Below the pieces are notes generated by a model. The model was not told the DNA's origin and did not search any database. It worked only from the letters and a program-made list of their open reading frames with translations. From Streptomyces sp. S4.7 (GTDB taxonomy: Bacteria > Actinomycetota > Actinomycetes > Streptomycetales > Streptomycetaceae), in assembly GCF_010384365.1 (NCBI RefSeq), contig NZ_CP048397.1:6696001-6760000 (forward strand): a stretch of DNA of 64,000 bases, read 5' to 3'. A program made the position numbers and the translations under genes. Numbering within the stretch: position 1 is the first letter of the stretch; every line of letters begins with the position of its first letter. Positions 1 to 9,824 of the stretch are shown in pieces.

Positions 1-657
1 CTCTGGGACGAGCCGCCGTTCACCACCATCTTCGGCCGGTGGGCGGTCGGCGACACGGAGCTGGGCGGGCAGCGGATCAAGGCGGGTGACGCGCTGGTCG
101 TCGGGATCGCCGCGGCCAACGTCGACCCGGTGGTACGGCCGGACGTGAAGGCCTCCATGCAGGGCAACCGCGCCCATCTGGCCTTCAGCGGCGGGCCGCA
201 CGAATGCCCGGGTCAGGACATCGGGCGCGCGATCGCCGACACGGGGATCGACGCGCTGCTGCTACGACTGCCCGACCTTCAACTGGCCGTGCCGGAGGCG
301 GACTTGCGCTGGTCGGCGTCGCTCATGTCACGGCACCTCCAGGAGCTGCCGGTGACGTTCGCCGCGCGTTCGCCGCAGGACGTCGCCGGACCGCCCTCGG
401 CCACGCCGGGGCACGCGCCGCGCACCGAGTGGCAGGTGGAGTCGCCGCGGCCGGTGCCTGCGCAGGGCGCATCCGGCGCCTTCGCCGTACCGTCGCCGGC
501 ACGCCCCGCCGGGTCCCCGTCGGTCACCACGTCCGAGGCGCCGTCCGCCGCCCCGTCCGCTCCGCCGAATCCGGCCGGGGCGATCCCGGCGCAGCGCGGG
601 CCCGGCGCGCCGGCGCGTGCGTGGCGGACCGTGGTGCGCTGGTGGCGGGGTTACTGA
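1..657 (+). CDS. Cytochrome P450, C-terminal part (5' end outside window)
   Basis: The frame is open from the first base, so the gene begins upstream. The visible 218 residues hold the last third of a P450. The heme-ligand loop FSGGPHECPG (from nt 184) has the Cys that binds heme iron, and it is followed by a normal L-helix. After about residue 120 the protein continues into a Pro/Ala/Ser-rich low-complexity tail of roughly 85 residues and ends in a short Trp/Arg-rich stretch (VVRWWRGY). That tail is longer than most bacterial P450s carry and could be a linker to a partner or to the membrane surface. The gene converges on a terpene cyclase 58 bp away, so it may oxidise that terpene (inference from position). 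Substrate and CYP subfamily cannot be read from this fragment. Confidence 0.9.
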   Translation, partial: LWDEPPFTTIFGRWAVGDTELGGQRIKAGDALVVGIAAANVDPVVRPDVKASMQGNRAHLAFSGGPHECPGQDIGRAIADTGIDALLLRLPDLQLAVPEADLRWSASLMSRHLQELPVTFAARSPQDVAGPPSATPGHAPRTEWQVESPRPVPAQGASGAFAVPSPARPAGSPSVTTSEAPSAAPSAPPNPAGAIPAQRGPGAPARAWRTVVRWWRGY

Positions 658-715
658 GCCGGGTCTCCGGCGGATGTGGGCGGCTGAGGCCTGGTGAGAT
701 GGGAGCGGCCGGAGG

Positions 716-1798
716 TCAGTCGCTGACGGCCAGCTGCTCCCACCACCAGGAGATCGTGGGGATCGGCAGCGGCTCCCGGCCGGCGTCGGAGGGGTCGGGC
801 TTCCACCAGCCGCCCGGCTCCGCCGCCGGACCCGACGGCACCCAGTAGCGCGGACAGCCCGACGCCCAGTCGAGATGGCCCCGCACGAACTGCCCCAACC
901 CCTCGATGTAGCCGCGCAGTTCGTCGCTCGCGTCCACGAGCACCTGCTCGCCGAGCCGGCCGTGCAGCACCATCACCCGGTCCCGCATCGCCACCGCGTG
1001 CCTCAGCGCCTCGCGCGGCTCGCAGCCCAGTTCCTGGCAGAGCACGTCGATCAGATTGAGATCGTCGCCCGCCCGCAGCAGTTCCTTGTTCCGGGAGTAG
1101 AGGTCGTTGTCCCAGCTGACCAGCGTCCAGGCCATCTCGGTGAGCGCCTGGACGCGCGGGTCGGCCAACTCCTCGTCCCGTACGGAGAATCCGCCGACAA
1201 TCTCGATCATCGCCGTGGACGGCGCCATCCCTATGGCCCGCATCCACAGGGTGATGTAGTCGTTCAGTGACGGCAGTTCGGGGCTCCGGCGCCAGGACGC
1301 CTCCCACACGAGACCCGAGGTGTACACCCGCATGGCGTCCGTCCAGCGGCGCAGCTGCTGCGGGGACGCGTACCGCTCCAGCTCCGTCCGCAGGGCGCGC
1401 AGCGCGGCGGCGTGCGGGGAGTCGGCGCGGGAGTTGGCGGCCGGGGCCTCGACCGCGCGCAGGATGCGGGAGGTCTCCTGTGCCATCAGGTCGGCCGTGG
1501 CGTCCGTCTCGTCGCAGACACCGTCGTCGAGCGAGAAGAGCACGGCGTGGAACTTGGCCATCAGGGTGAGGGGTTCGAGTCTCCCGTACGGCATCGTCCA
1601 GGCGGTGAGTCCGCCGAAGTCACAGACGGCGAGGCGCTTGCGCTGCCGCTCGTCGGTGTCCAGATTCTGACGCAGCATCCAGTCCACGGTCAGGTCGTTG
1701 AGGACGTCGACGCCGGGATGTACGGCCGGTTCCACCGGGCAGTAGAACGGCACGGCCGGGAGCTGCTGGGACAGCACCTGTTCCTCGACGCACGTCAT
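716..1798 (-). CDS. Class I terpene synthase, selinadiene-synthase-like
   Basis: A 360-residue class I terpene cyclase. It has the Mg-binding aspartate-rich motif DDGVCDE at 91-97, the NSE triad NDLYSRNKE at 231-239 and the RY pair at 317-318. The C-terminus (PTISWWWEQLA) and the region before NSE (VSWDNDLYS) closely resemble bacterial selina-4(15),7(11)-diene synthase as I remember it, so a sesquiterpene product from farnesyl diphosphate is likely; the exact product is unknown. The ATG at 1798 is chosen because AGGAGG lies six bases upstream (1805-1810 on the opposite strand) and the family length fits. In-frame codons extend further upstream but look non-coding. It is not geosmin synthase, which has two cyclase domains. 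The convergent P450 is a plausible tailoring partner. Confidence 0.88.
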   Translation of the reverse strand: MTCVEEQVLSQQLPAVPFYCPVEPAVHPGVDVLNDLTVDWMLRQNLDTDERQRKRLAVCDFGGLTAWTMPYGRLEPLTLMAKFHAVLFSLDDGVCDETDATADLMAQETSRILRAVEAPAANSRADSPHAAALRALRTELERYASPQQLRRWTDAMRVYTSGLVWEASWRRSPELPSLNDYITLWMRAIGMAPSTAMIEIVGGFSVRDEELADPRVQALTEMAWTLVSWDNDLYSRNKELLRAGDDLNLIDVLCQELGCEPREALRHAVAMRDRVMVLHGRLGEQVLVDASDELRGYIEGLGQFVRGHLDWASGCPRYWVPSGPAAEPGGWWKPDPSDAGREPLPIPTISWWWEQLAVSD

Positions 1799-2181
1799 GA
1801 CCGGCCTCCTGGGAAAGCTGTGGGCGCAGGGCGGGTTCGGTGAGAATCTGGTGCGGTGCGGTGTGAGGCGGCGGTTGTACGAGTGGAGCGTATATGCCCA
1901 TGACGGTTCGTCAACAACAGGGCAACTGATCCGTTCGTGGCCGGATTTGAGCATGTGTGGAGTGGCCGGGACCATTCGGAGCGGCCGTCCGGCCGGGCCC
2001 CCACGTCAGGGCCGTACCGGCGTTACCGCCCGCCGAGGGGAGCGATCGGTTCCGGTGGCGCCCGCTCGACCGGATCGATCCTGACTGAGAACACACTGAT
2101 CGTGATCCGTACGTCACGGTCAGGTGGCCGGGCGGGACGAAGTGCGTGGGCTCTGTGAGCCCCTCGCCACTCGCCCCGCCG
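1799..2181. other. Intergenic region upstream of the terpene synthase
   Basis: About 380 bp between the terpene synthase start and the stop of the CAP-domain gene, both on the minus strand. It holds the cyclase's AGGAGG site and presumably its promoter. Some relatively AT-richer runs occur (around 1915-1935 and 2085-2110). No convincing gene, repeat or hairpin was found. Confidence 0.5.
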
Positions 2182-3786
2182 TCAGCCGCGCGCGCCGAAC
2201 GCCTGGGTCCACCACGGCCCGCCGGACCCCTCATGGACGCCGACACCGATCTCCTTGAAAGCGCAGTTCAGTATGTTGGCCCGGTGGCCGGGGCTCTTCA
2301 TCCAGCCCTCCATCACCTGGGTGGCCGTCTGCTGGCCCCGCGCGATGTTCTCGCCGTAGGTGGACCAGTCGTAGCCCGCCGCCGTGATGCGGTCGCCGGG
2401 GTCCTTGCCGTCCGGACTGTTGTGGTCGAAGTAGCCCTTGGCCGCCATGTCCTCGGAGTGGTGCAGCGCGGCGGTGCCCAACTGTGAGTTGGCATTGACC
2501 GGGCCGCAACCGGCCTTGGAACGCTCGGAGTTGACGAGGGTGGTGACCTGGTCGGCGAGGCCGCCGCCACCGCCCGGCTTGGGGTCGTCCGCCGGCGGTG
2601 TCGGATCGGGCTTGGGGGCCGGACCGGCGGTGGAGGGACGCGGGGCGGGAGCCGACCTGCTCGGCTCGGCCGCCTTCTTGGACGGCGAACGGGTCGGTGA
2701 GGGCGACGGGCTCGCGCTGGTGCGCGAGGGGGAGGGGCTGGGGGACTTGGCGCTGGGGCTCGCCGCGGACTTGGGCTCCAGCGCCTCCGGTTCGACGGCG
2801 GTCGACGCGCGTGACTCGTCCTTGTCCCGGTCGCTCGCGACGAGCTGGGCGACGCCACCGGCGGTGAGCAGCGCGGCGACGGCCGCGGTCACGGTGACGG
2901 CGCGGCGCCGCTTCGCCCGCCGGTCGCGGCGCAGGGCGTCCCTGGCGCCGGTACGACTCCCGTCGCTCGAAACACTCCTCGAAACGCCGCTTGAAACGCT
3001 GTTCGGAGCGCCGCCGCCGAAGCCACCGCTCCGCGAGGCGGCGGTCGGAGCCCGGCGGTCGCCCACCGGCACCAGCGCGAGACCGGCCACCAGGGTGTCG
3101 GCGGGCGCCAGTTCGGCCGCGTACCCGGAGCAGACCGTGCAGTCGTACGTGTGCCGGGCCATGCGCTCGCGCCAGAGCGGGGACGGTACGCCGTCCCAGC
3201 CGCCGACGAGTTGTTCCAGCAGGACGCACGGCGGCTGCGCCGACAGCGCGCGGACGACCGCGCGAGCGGTGTCCAGCTCGTGCCGCATTCGCGCGATCCG
3301 CGCTTCCACCTGCTGGGAGTTGGCGGCCAGGGCGGCGGCGACCTCGGGCCGGGTGAGTTCACCGGCGGTCTCCAGCCACCACAGTGCCACGAGCGCGTGG
3401 TGTTCCCGGTCGACCCAGCGCGTGGCCTCGGCGACCTCCCGGTGCTGGCCGGAGAGCCCGAGACGGCTGATCATCAGATCGACGAAGTCGAAGTCGGGGC
3501 GGGGGAGGGTGAGGTCGTACACGTAGTCCGCGTGCTCACGGATCCGGGCGACCGCGGTGATGGCCAGGTGCGAGCGGAAGTCCGCCGGGCGGCGCAGCCC
3601 GTCGAGACCGGCGAGTGCGTGGCGCACCGTGTCGCGCGCCGTCGCGTCCACCTCCGGATGGCCGTGCAGGGCGTGGCCGACGAGCTGATGGACAAGCGGC
3701 AGCGACTCATGGCCGAGCCGGTCGAGCGCCGACCGGTCCCCGGCCTGCGCCTCCTTGACCACCGAGGTCTTGAACGGACTGCTCAC
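2182..3786 (-). CDS. Sigma-like / HxxxCxxC finger / TM / extracellular CAP-domain fusion
   Basis: A 534-residue membrane protein. Residues about 5-185 look like an ECF sigma factor: a helical region-2-like segment beginning EAQAGDRSALDRL, then a region-4-like HTH (LTRPEVAAALAANSQQVEARIARM). At about 216-228 the motif HTYDCTVC gives the HxxxCxxC signature of zinc-binding anti-sigma domains. One transmembrane helix follows basic residues at about 295-315. A Ser/Pro-rich linker then leads to a C-terminal CAP/SCP domain (about 410-534) with the typical YGENIA, PGHRANIL and WWTQAFG motifs. The topology predicts a cytoplasmic N-terminus and an outside CAP domain. Start is GTG at 3786 with GGGAGTGAG upstream. 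The sigma-like part is divergent, and whether it binds RNA polymerase is unknown. The gene stands alone. Confidence 0.85.
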   Translation of the reverse strand: MSSPFKTSVVKEAQAGDRSALDRLGHESLPLVHQLVGHALHGHPEVDATARDTVRHALAGLDGLRRPADFRSHLAITAVARIREHADYVYDLTLPRPDFDFVDLMISRLGLSGQHREVAEATRWVDREHHALVALWWLETAGELTRPEVAAALAANSQQVEARIARMRHELDTARAVVRALSAQPPCVLLEQLVGGWDGVPSPLWRERMARHTYDCTVCSGYAAELAPADTLVAGLALVPVGDRRAPTAASRSGGFGGGAPNSVSSGVSRSVSSDGSRTGARDALRRDRRAKRRRAVTVTAAVAALLTAGGVAQLVASDRDKDESRASTAVEPEALEPKSAASPSAKSPSPSPSRTSASPSPSPTRSPSKKAAEPSRSAPAPRPSTAGPAPKPDPTPPADDPKPGGGGGLADQVTTLVNSERSKAGCGPVNANSQLGTAALHHSEDMAAKGYFDHNSPDGKDPGDRITAAGYDWSTYGENIARGQQTATQVMEGWMKSPGHRANILNCAFKEIGVGVHEGSGGPWWTQAFGARG

Positions 3787-4090
3787 GCTGTCTCACTCCC
3801 ACTCGTTACTCGCGGTGGGCACCGATGGTAAGGGGAACGGCGGGCCCGCACCCCCTTGATGGCGCACGCGGCGCCGCACAAGTGGGCGAATTCATATCCG
3901 GCCACCCGTCCGGATCCTGACGGACTCCTGTTCGGCGTGAAGCTCAGCTGTCGCCCCGCTTAAGAAATCCTCGATGGACTGAACGGTCACGGCGGCGGCA
4001 GATTGGTGCCGACACCGATCGGTGCCGCTCGCGTCACGCACCCGCGTGCCTCCGCGTGTCCGCGCACCCGCACCGCCTGGAGCCGCCCCG
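3787..4090. other. Divergent intergenic region before tdh
   Basis: About 300 bp between the divergent CAP-fusion gene and tdh, so it should carry both promoters. A partial inverted pair GGTGCCGAC/GATCGGTGCC lies near 4007-4025. The ribosome site CTGGAG (4077-4082) precedes tdh. No gene was recognised. Confidence 0.45.
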
Positions 4091-5122
4091 ATGAAGGCAC
4101 TTGTGAAGCTGACGGCCGAGCCGGGGCTCCGGCTCACCGATGTGCCCGAGCCGGAGGCCGGCCCCGCGGACGTACTCATCAAGGTCCTGCGCACCGGCAT
4201 CTGCGGCACCGATCTGCACATCCGCGCGTGGGACGGCTGGGCCCGGCAGGCGGTCGAGGCGCCGCGTGTCCTCGGCCACGAGTTCGTCGGCGAGGTCGCG
4301 TCCGTCGGCGCCGACGTCCAGGACATCGCCGTCGGCGATCTCGTGAGCGGCGAAGGGCATCTGGTCTGCGGCAAATGTCGTAACTGTCTGGCCGGGCGGA
4401 GGCATCTGTGCCGCAGCACGGTCGGACTCGGCGTCGGCCGTGACGGCGCTTTCGCCGAGTACGTCGCGCTGCCCGCGTCGAACGTATGGGTCCACCGCGC
4501 ACCGGTGGACCTCGACATCGCGGCCATCTTCGACCCGTTCGGCAACGCCGTGCACACCGCGCTCACCTTCCCCCTGGTCGGCGAGGACGTGCTGATCACC
4601 GGCGCCGGCCCGATCGGCATCATGGCGGCGGCCGTCGCCCGGCACGCGGGCGCGCGCAACGTCGCCGTCACCGACGTCAGCCCCGAGCGCCTGGAGATCG
4701 CCCGCAAGGTCGGCGCCACGCTCGCGCTCGACGTCTCGGCCCCCGGCACCGGCATCGCCGAGGCACAGCGACGGCTCGGTCTCAAGGAAGGCTTCGACAT
4801 CGGCCTGGAGATGTCCGGCCGCCCCGAGGCGATGCGCGACATGGTCGACAACATGACGCACGGCGGCCGGATCGCCATGCTGGGCCTGCCCGCCTCCGAG
4901 TTCGCGGTGGACTGGGCGAAGATCGTGACCTCGATGATCACGGTGAAGGGCATCTACGGCCGCGAGATGTACGAGACGTGGTACGCGATGACGGTGCTGC
5001 TCGAAGGCGGTCTCGACCTCGCGCCCGTCATCACCGGCAGCTACGGCTACGAGGACTTCGACACCGCCTTCGACGAGGCGGCCAAGGCCACCGGCGGAAA
5101 GATCATCCTCAACTGGGCCTGA
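4091..5122 (+). CDS. tdh: L-threonine 3-dehydrogenase
   Basis: A 343-residue zinc-dependent medium-chain dehydrogenase that oxidises L-threonine to 2-amino-3-ketobutyrate with NAD+. Catalytic zinc ligands are Cys38 (GICGTD) and His63-Glu64 (GHE). The structural zinc lobe has Cys93, 96, 99 and 107. The Rossmann motif is ITGAGPIGIMAA. Length matches the family. The ATG at 4091 is preferred because it aligns with the conserved MKAL start and has GGAG about eight bases upstream; in-frame upstream codons are Pro/Arg-rich and unlikely to be translated. It lies 75 bp upstream of kbl, giving the standard two-step threonine-to-glycine pathway. Confidence 0.96.
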   Translation: MKALVKLTAEPGLRLTDVPEPEAGPADVLIKVLRTGICGTDLHIRAWDGWARQAVEAPRVLGHEFVGEVASVGADVQDIAVGDLVSGEGHLVCGKCRNCLAGRRHLCRSTVGLGVGRDGAFAEYVALPASNVWVHRAPVDLDIAAIFDPFGNAVHTALTFPLVGEDVLITGAGPIGIMAAAVARHAGARNVAVTDVSPERLEIARKVGATLALDVSAPGTGIAEAQRRLGLKEGFDIGLEMSGRPEAMRDMVDNMTHGGRIAMLGLPASEFAVDWAKIVTSMITVKGIYGREMYETWYAMTVLLEGGLDLAPVITGSYGYEDFDTAFDEAAKATGGKIILNWA

Positions 5123-5197
5123 TCGCGCCGGGCCCGATCCTCGTGGGCCCGCCCAGCACCCCTCGCCCCGACACACTCTTCCCACCGGGAGCCCCGT

Positions 5198-6379
<1,182 letters not shown>

Positions 6380-6469
6380 GACCGCCGGGCCGGGGGAGCG
6401 CGAGGCCGAACGGCGCCGGGTCCGGCACGCGCCGGGCCCGAAACCGCCGTGGCCTGGCAGGATGGGCGC

Positions 6470-7384
6470 GTGATCGACCCCCGGCGCCTGCGCATCCTGC
6501 GAGCCGTGGCGGACCACCGCACGGTGACCGCCGCGGCCGCCGCGCTGTATCTGACCCCGTCCGCCGTCTCCCAGCAGCTCGCCGCACTGGAGCAGGAGAC
6601 CGGCCACGCGCTGCTGACCCGCAGCGGCAGGGGCGTACGCCTGACGGCGGCCGGGGAGATCCTGCTCACACACGCCCACGAGGTCCTCGCGCAGCTGGAG
6701 CGGGCCGAGGCGGAGCTGGCGGCGTACGCGGGCGGGGCGGCCGGTGAGGTCACCGTCGCCGCGTTCGCCACGGGGATCGCCGAGGTGCTGGCCCCGGCCG
6801 TCGCGCACCTCGCCGACTCGGACCCGGGCATCCGCGTACGGGTACGGGACTCCGAGGGCGACGAGAGCCTGCCGCTGCTCCTCGACGGCCAGGCGGACGT
6901 GGCGCTGGCCGTCGAGTACCGGGGCGCGCCCACCGAGGACGACCCCCGCCTGTCGCGCGTGCCGCTGTACGCCGAGCCGTTCGACGCGGTTCTGCCCGAG
7001 GGGCACCCGCTGCGCCACGAGATCGAGGTGCCGCTCGCCGGGCTTTCGGACAGCGACTGGATCAGCCCGTACCCGGGCAACCCCTGCCACGAAGTGATGC
7101 GCCTCGCCTGCGAGTTGGCCGGTTTCGAACCACGCCTCGTGCACTCCTCGGACGACTTCCGCGCGGTGGTCGCCCTGGCCGGCGCGGGTGCGGGGGTGGC
7201 GCTCGTGCCGCGCTCGGCGCTGCGCGGGATGGAGCTGAAGGGCACGGTCGTACGCCCGGTGTCCGGCCCGCCCGCCACCCGCCGGGTCTTCGCGGCGGTC
7301 CGCAGGGGCGCGGAGCACCACCCGCTGATCCGCCCGGTCCTGGACGCGCTCACGGAGTCGGCGTCGGGCCTGACGACGGGCTGA
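6470..7384 (+). CDS. LysR-family transcriptional regulator
   Basis: A LysR-type regulator of about 304 residues. The N-terminal winged helix-turn-helix (about 3-62) has RILRAVADHRTVTAAAAALYLTPSAVSQQLAALE split over helices 1-3. The rest is a periplasmic-binding-like effector domain. The GTG at 6470 is preferred over an upstream in-frame ATG because the HTH normally starts within a few residues of the N-terminus. It follows tdh-kbl on the same strand with a 90-bp gap, so it may be co-transcribed and may control threonine catabolism. LysR genes usually diverge from their targets, so this is only a suggestion. The effector is unknown. Confidence 0.9.
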   Translation: MIDPRRLRILRAVADHRTVTAAAAALYLTPSAVSQQLAALEQETGHALLTRSGRGVRLTAAGEILLTHAHEVLAQLERAEAELAAYAGGAAGEVTVAAFATGIAEVLAPAVAHLADSDPGIRVRVRDSEGDESLPLLLDGQADVALAVEYRGAPTEDDPRLSRVPLYAEPFDAVLPEGHPLRHEIEVPLAGLSDSDWISPYPGNPCHEVMRLACELAGFEPRLVHSSDDFRAVVALAGAGAGVALVPRSALRGMELKGTVVRPVSGPPATRRVFAAVRRGAEHHPLIRPVLDALTESASGLTTG

Positions 7385-7627
7385 GCACCCCGCCGCCGAC
7401 CGCCGGACGCGCCTGCCACCCGTCCGGTCACCACTCCCCCTTCCCCCATGTACGGGGCCCGCTCCTTGTGGGGCGAACGACCGTCACACTCCGCGATCGA
7501 GCCGGATTACCGTGCTCGTCGTACGAGGCCGACACCGGTCGTCGGGGCGCGTGACCGACACCGGGCGGGGAGTCGCCATGACCAGGCGCGCCCCCGCTCT
7601 CGCCGCCCTGACCGGCGCCCGCGACGT

Positions 7628-7673
7628 GGAGGCGCGTCCGGTCCGGCCGCGCGGCCGGACCGGACGCGCCTCC
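7628..7673. repeat. 46-nt perfect palindrome (23-bp arms, no loop)
   Basis: Bases 7628-7650 and 7651-7673 are perfect reverse complements with no spacer, a stem of extreme GC content. It ends 37 bp before the start codon of the M15 peptidase, leaving the AGGAG site free. In RNA it could terminate or attenuate transcription; in DNA it could extrude or bind a dimeric protein. The rest of the 326-bp gap (7385-7710) shows no convincing gene. An ATG at 7578 has its own GGGGAG site, but its frame runs through the palindrome and overlaps the peptidase gene, so it is not a compact leader peptide. Confidence 0.85.
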
Positions 7674-7710
7674 GCTGTGCACGAACCGCCCCTACGACAC
7701 AGGAGTCGCC

Positions 7711-8445
7711 ATGTTCAGAAGCGCGCTGCACACATCGCTCGCACTCGTCATGATCTCGGCCGGCGCAATCGTCGGTGCGACGGTCACCGCCGGTCCCGCG
7801 CACGCCGCGTCCGACTGTGGCCAGCCGATCACCGGCCTGCCCTTGCAGCAGGGCAGCCAGGGCACCTCGGTGGAGCGCCTGCAGATCCGTGTCGCCGGGT
7901 TCGTGGACAGCGGCGAAGTGCTCTCGGCCGACGGGGTCTACGGCGGGCGCACCAAAGAGGCGGTCCGTAAGTTCCAGGCGCAGTACGGCCTTCAGGCCGA
8001 CGGGATCGCCGGCAGCCGGACCGTCGACAAGATCTACGCGCTGCAGGACTCGGACTGCACGCCCATCCACTTCTCCTACGCCGAGTGGAACAAGTGCAAC
8101 TCCACCTGGTCGGGCGGCGCGGTTTCGGCGTCCGCCGCCAAGGCCAACGCGCGCAGGAGCATGTGGAAGCTGGAGGCGCTGCGCCAGAAGCTCGGCGGCA
8201 ACCCGATCCAGATCTCCAGCGGATTCCGCTCGAACAGCTGCAACGAGGCCGTGGGCGGTGTCAGCGGCAGCCGGCACACCTACGGGGACGCCGCGGACAT
8301 GCCGGGCACACAGACCTGGCGCTGCAAGCTCCACAACGGCGCCAAGAGCTCCGGCTTCAGGGAGATTCTCGGCCAGGGCTTCACGGGACACAACGACCAC
8401 ACCCATGTGGGCATGACCGGCTCACGTCAGTGGCACGGTTGCTGA
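7711..8445 (+). CDS. Secreted peptidoglycan-binding D,D-carboxypeptidase-like (M15) protein
   Basis: A 244-residue exported protein. Residues 1-33 form a Sec signal peptide ending AHAAS. Residues about 45-110 are a PG_binding_1 domain (VERLQIRVAGF, DGVYGGRTKEAVRKFQ). The C-terminal half is an M15-type zinc peptidase with SRHTYGDAADM giving His and Asp ligands and HNDHTHVGM giving the catalytic and third-ligand His, as in the Streptomyces albus G D-Ala-D-Ala carboxypeptidase. Several Cys residues suggest disulfides. It should cut peptide bonds in cell-wall peptidoglycan. AGGAG stands before the ATG. It is preceded by the long palindrome at 7628-7673. Confidence 0.93.
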   Translation: MFRSALHTSLALVMISAGAIVGATVTAGPAHAASDCGQPITGLPLQQGSQGTSVERLQIRVAGFVDSGEVLSADGVYGGRTKEAVRKFQAQYGLQADGIAGSRTVDKIYALQDSDCTPIHFSYAEWNKCNSTWSGGAVSASAAKANARRSMWKLEALRQKLGGNPIQISSGFRSNSCNEAVGGVSGSRHTYGDAADMPGTQTWRCKLHNGAKSSGFREILGQGFTGHNDHTHVGMTGSRQWHGC

Positions 8446-8464
8446 GAGAGGCGACGACCCGATC

Positions 8465-9790
8465 GTGTCCATGAGCAGACGAAGCTTCCTCGGCGCCGGC
8501 GCGTTCACCGTGCTCGGCGCCGGTGCGGCCGGGTGCGACTCGGGCGCCGGCGGCGACACCACGGCCACCGAGCCTCTCCTCGCCCTCGTTCCCGAGGACG
8601 GCACCACGCGGATCCACGCGGCGACGGTCAGCCGCTTCAACAAGTCGCCGGCCAAGGCGCGAGCAGAGGCGACCGCCGAGCTGCGCGACGCCCCGGCGTC
8701 GTCGTACGACCGCGTGCTTGACAGGGCACTGGACGGCGACCGCGGCCCGGACCTCCTCTTCACCTGGAGCGCGGGAGCCATCCGCGTCTCGGCCGAGGAG
8801 CACCGGCTGGTCGACCTCTACAACCTCACCGAGGACTACCCCGAGTTCGGCGAGAGGCTGCTGCCCGGTGTCCTGGAGGGCTGCGCCGTCAACCACCGCC
8901 CCTTCGGCATCCCCGTCCGCGGCACCCGGCCCGTCGTCCTGTTCTACCATCGCGCCCTGTTCGCGGATCTCGGCCTCCAACCGCCCGCCACCTGGTCGGA
9001 TCTGAAGAAGGCCGGAGCCCGGCTGCGCGCCGCGAACGTCGTACCCGTCGCGCTGGCCGGATCCGATCCCGCCGCGGCGGCGAGGTGGCTGGAGTACCTG
9101 GTGGAGCGCATCGGCGGCCCCGGGGTCGCGGACCGTGTCCGGTCCGGGGACCACGGCGCGTGGAGCGACCGGACCGTGCTGCGGGCGGCGCAGGAGGTCA
9201 TCTCCCTGCTCGACAGCGGTTCGTTCGGCGACGGCGTCGGCGGCGGCGAGGCCGCCACCGACAGCGAGGCCGCCGCCCTTCTCGCCGGGGGCCGGGCCGG
9301 GCTGCTCCTCGCGGAGTCCGCGCAGCACGCGGAGCTCGCCCGGAAGTTCCCCGTGTTCACCGACAAGCACCTGGGGTGGGTGCCGTTCCCGACGGTCGAG
9401 CGGGGCAGGGGGAAGCCGGAGAGTCTGCTGGGCACCCCGGCCGGTTATCTGACGGTGAGCGAGCGCACCGAGAACCGGCTGGCCGCCGTCGCCCTGCTGA
9501 AGGAGTTCACCGGTACGGAACACAGCGAGGCTCTGCTGCGGGCCGGCGACGTCCCCGCCACGACCACCGCGGCGAAGCTGCTCGACCACGCGCCGAATCC
9601 GGAGTTCACACGATTCCAGTACGAACTGGTACGGAAGGCCCCGAACTACACCGTCAGCTGGGAGAGAGCCGTACACCCGGCGTGGCGCGATCCCATGCTC
9701 ACCGAGGTGGGCGACCTGTTCGCCGGGCGGTCCACGGCACGGGAGTTCAGCGAGGCGATGCGGCGCGTGGAACTGCCCGTGGCGCGGTGA
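8465..9790 (+). CDS. Extracellular solute-binding lipoprotein, family 1 (orphan)
   Basis: A 441-residue ABC-type substrate-binding protein. The N-terminus SRRSFLGAG followed by a hydrophobic run and GAAGC is a twin-arginine lipoprotein signal with the lipobox Cys near residue 24. The mature part has the family-1 binding fold (RPVVLFYHRALFADLGLQPP, WSDLKKAG), typical of sugar-binding proteins. No permease or ATPase gene is adjacent, so it is an orphan. The start could be GTG 8465 or ATG 8471; AGAGG lies just upstream but is not ideally spaced for either. It begins 19 bp after the M15 peptidase gene and may be co-transcribed with it. The ligand is unknown. Confidence 0.85.
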   Translation: MSMSRRSFLGAGAFTVLGAGAAGCDSGAGGDTTATEPLLALVPEDGTTRIHAATVSRFNKSPAKARAEATAELRDAPASSYDRVLDRALDGDRGPDLLFTWSAGAIRVSAEEHRLVDLYNLTEDYPEFGERLLPGVLEGCAVNHRPFGIPVRGTRPVVLFYHRALFADLGLQPPATWSDLKKAGARLRAANVVPVALAGSDPAAAARWLEYLVERIGGPGVADRVRSGDHGAWSDRTVLRAAQEVISLLDSGSFGDGVGGGEAATDSEAAALLAGGRAGLLLAESAQHAELARKFPVFTDKHLGWVPFPTVERGRGKPESLLGTPAGYLTVSERTENRLAAVALLKEFTGTEHSEALLRAGDVPATTTAAKLLDHAPNPEFTRFQYELVRKAPNYTVSWERAVHPAWRDPMLTEVGDLFAGRSTAREFSEAMRRVELPVAR

Positions 9791-9824
9791 GCGCGGCCGG
9801 TGGGACGTTCGGAACCGACAGGAC

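Noticed and set aside
716..1798. Geosmin or 2-methylisoborneol synthase
   Set aside because: Geosmin synthase has two cyclase domains and about 720 residues. The MIB synthase has a long Pro-rich N-terminus and a linked methyltransferase, absent here.
7578..7670. A leader peptide starting ATGACCAGG with its own ribosome site
   Set aside because: The frame does not stop before the peptidase gene but runs to 7970, overlapping it.
7385..7710. A c-di-AMP (ydaO-type) riboswitch upstream of the wall peptidase
   Set aside because: Streptomyces wall hydrolases often have one, but I could not find its conserved core or pseudoknot; only the palindrome is clear.
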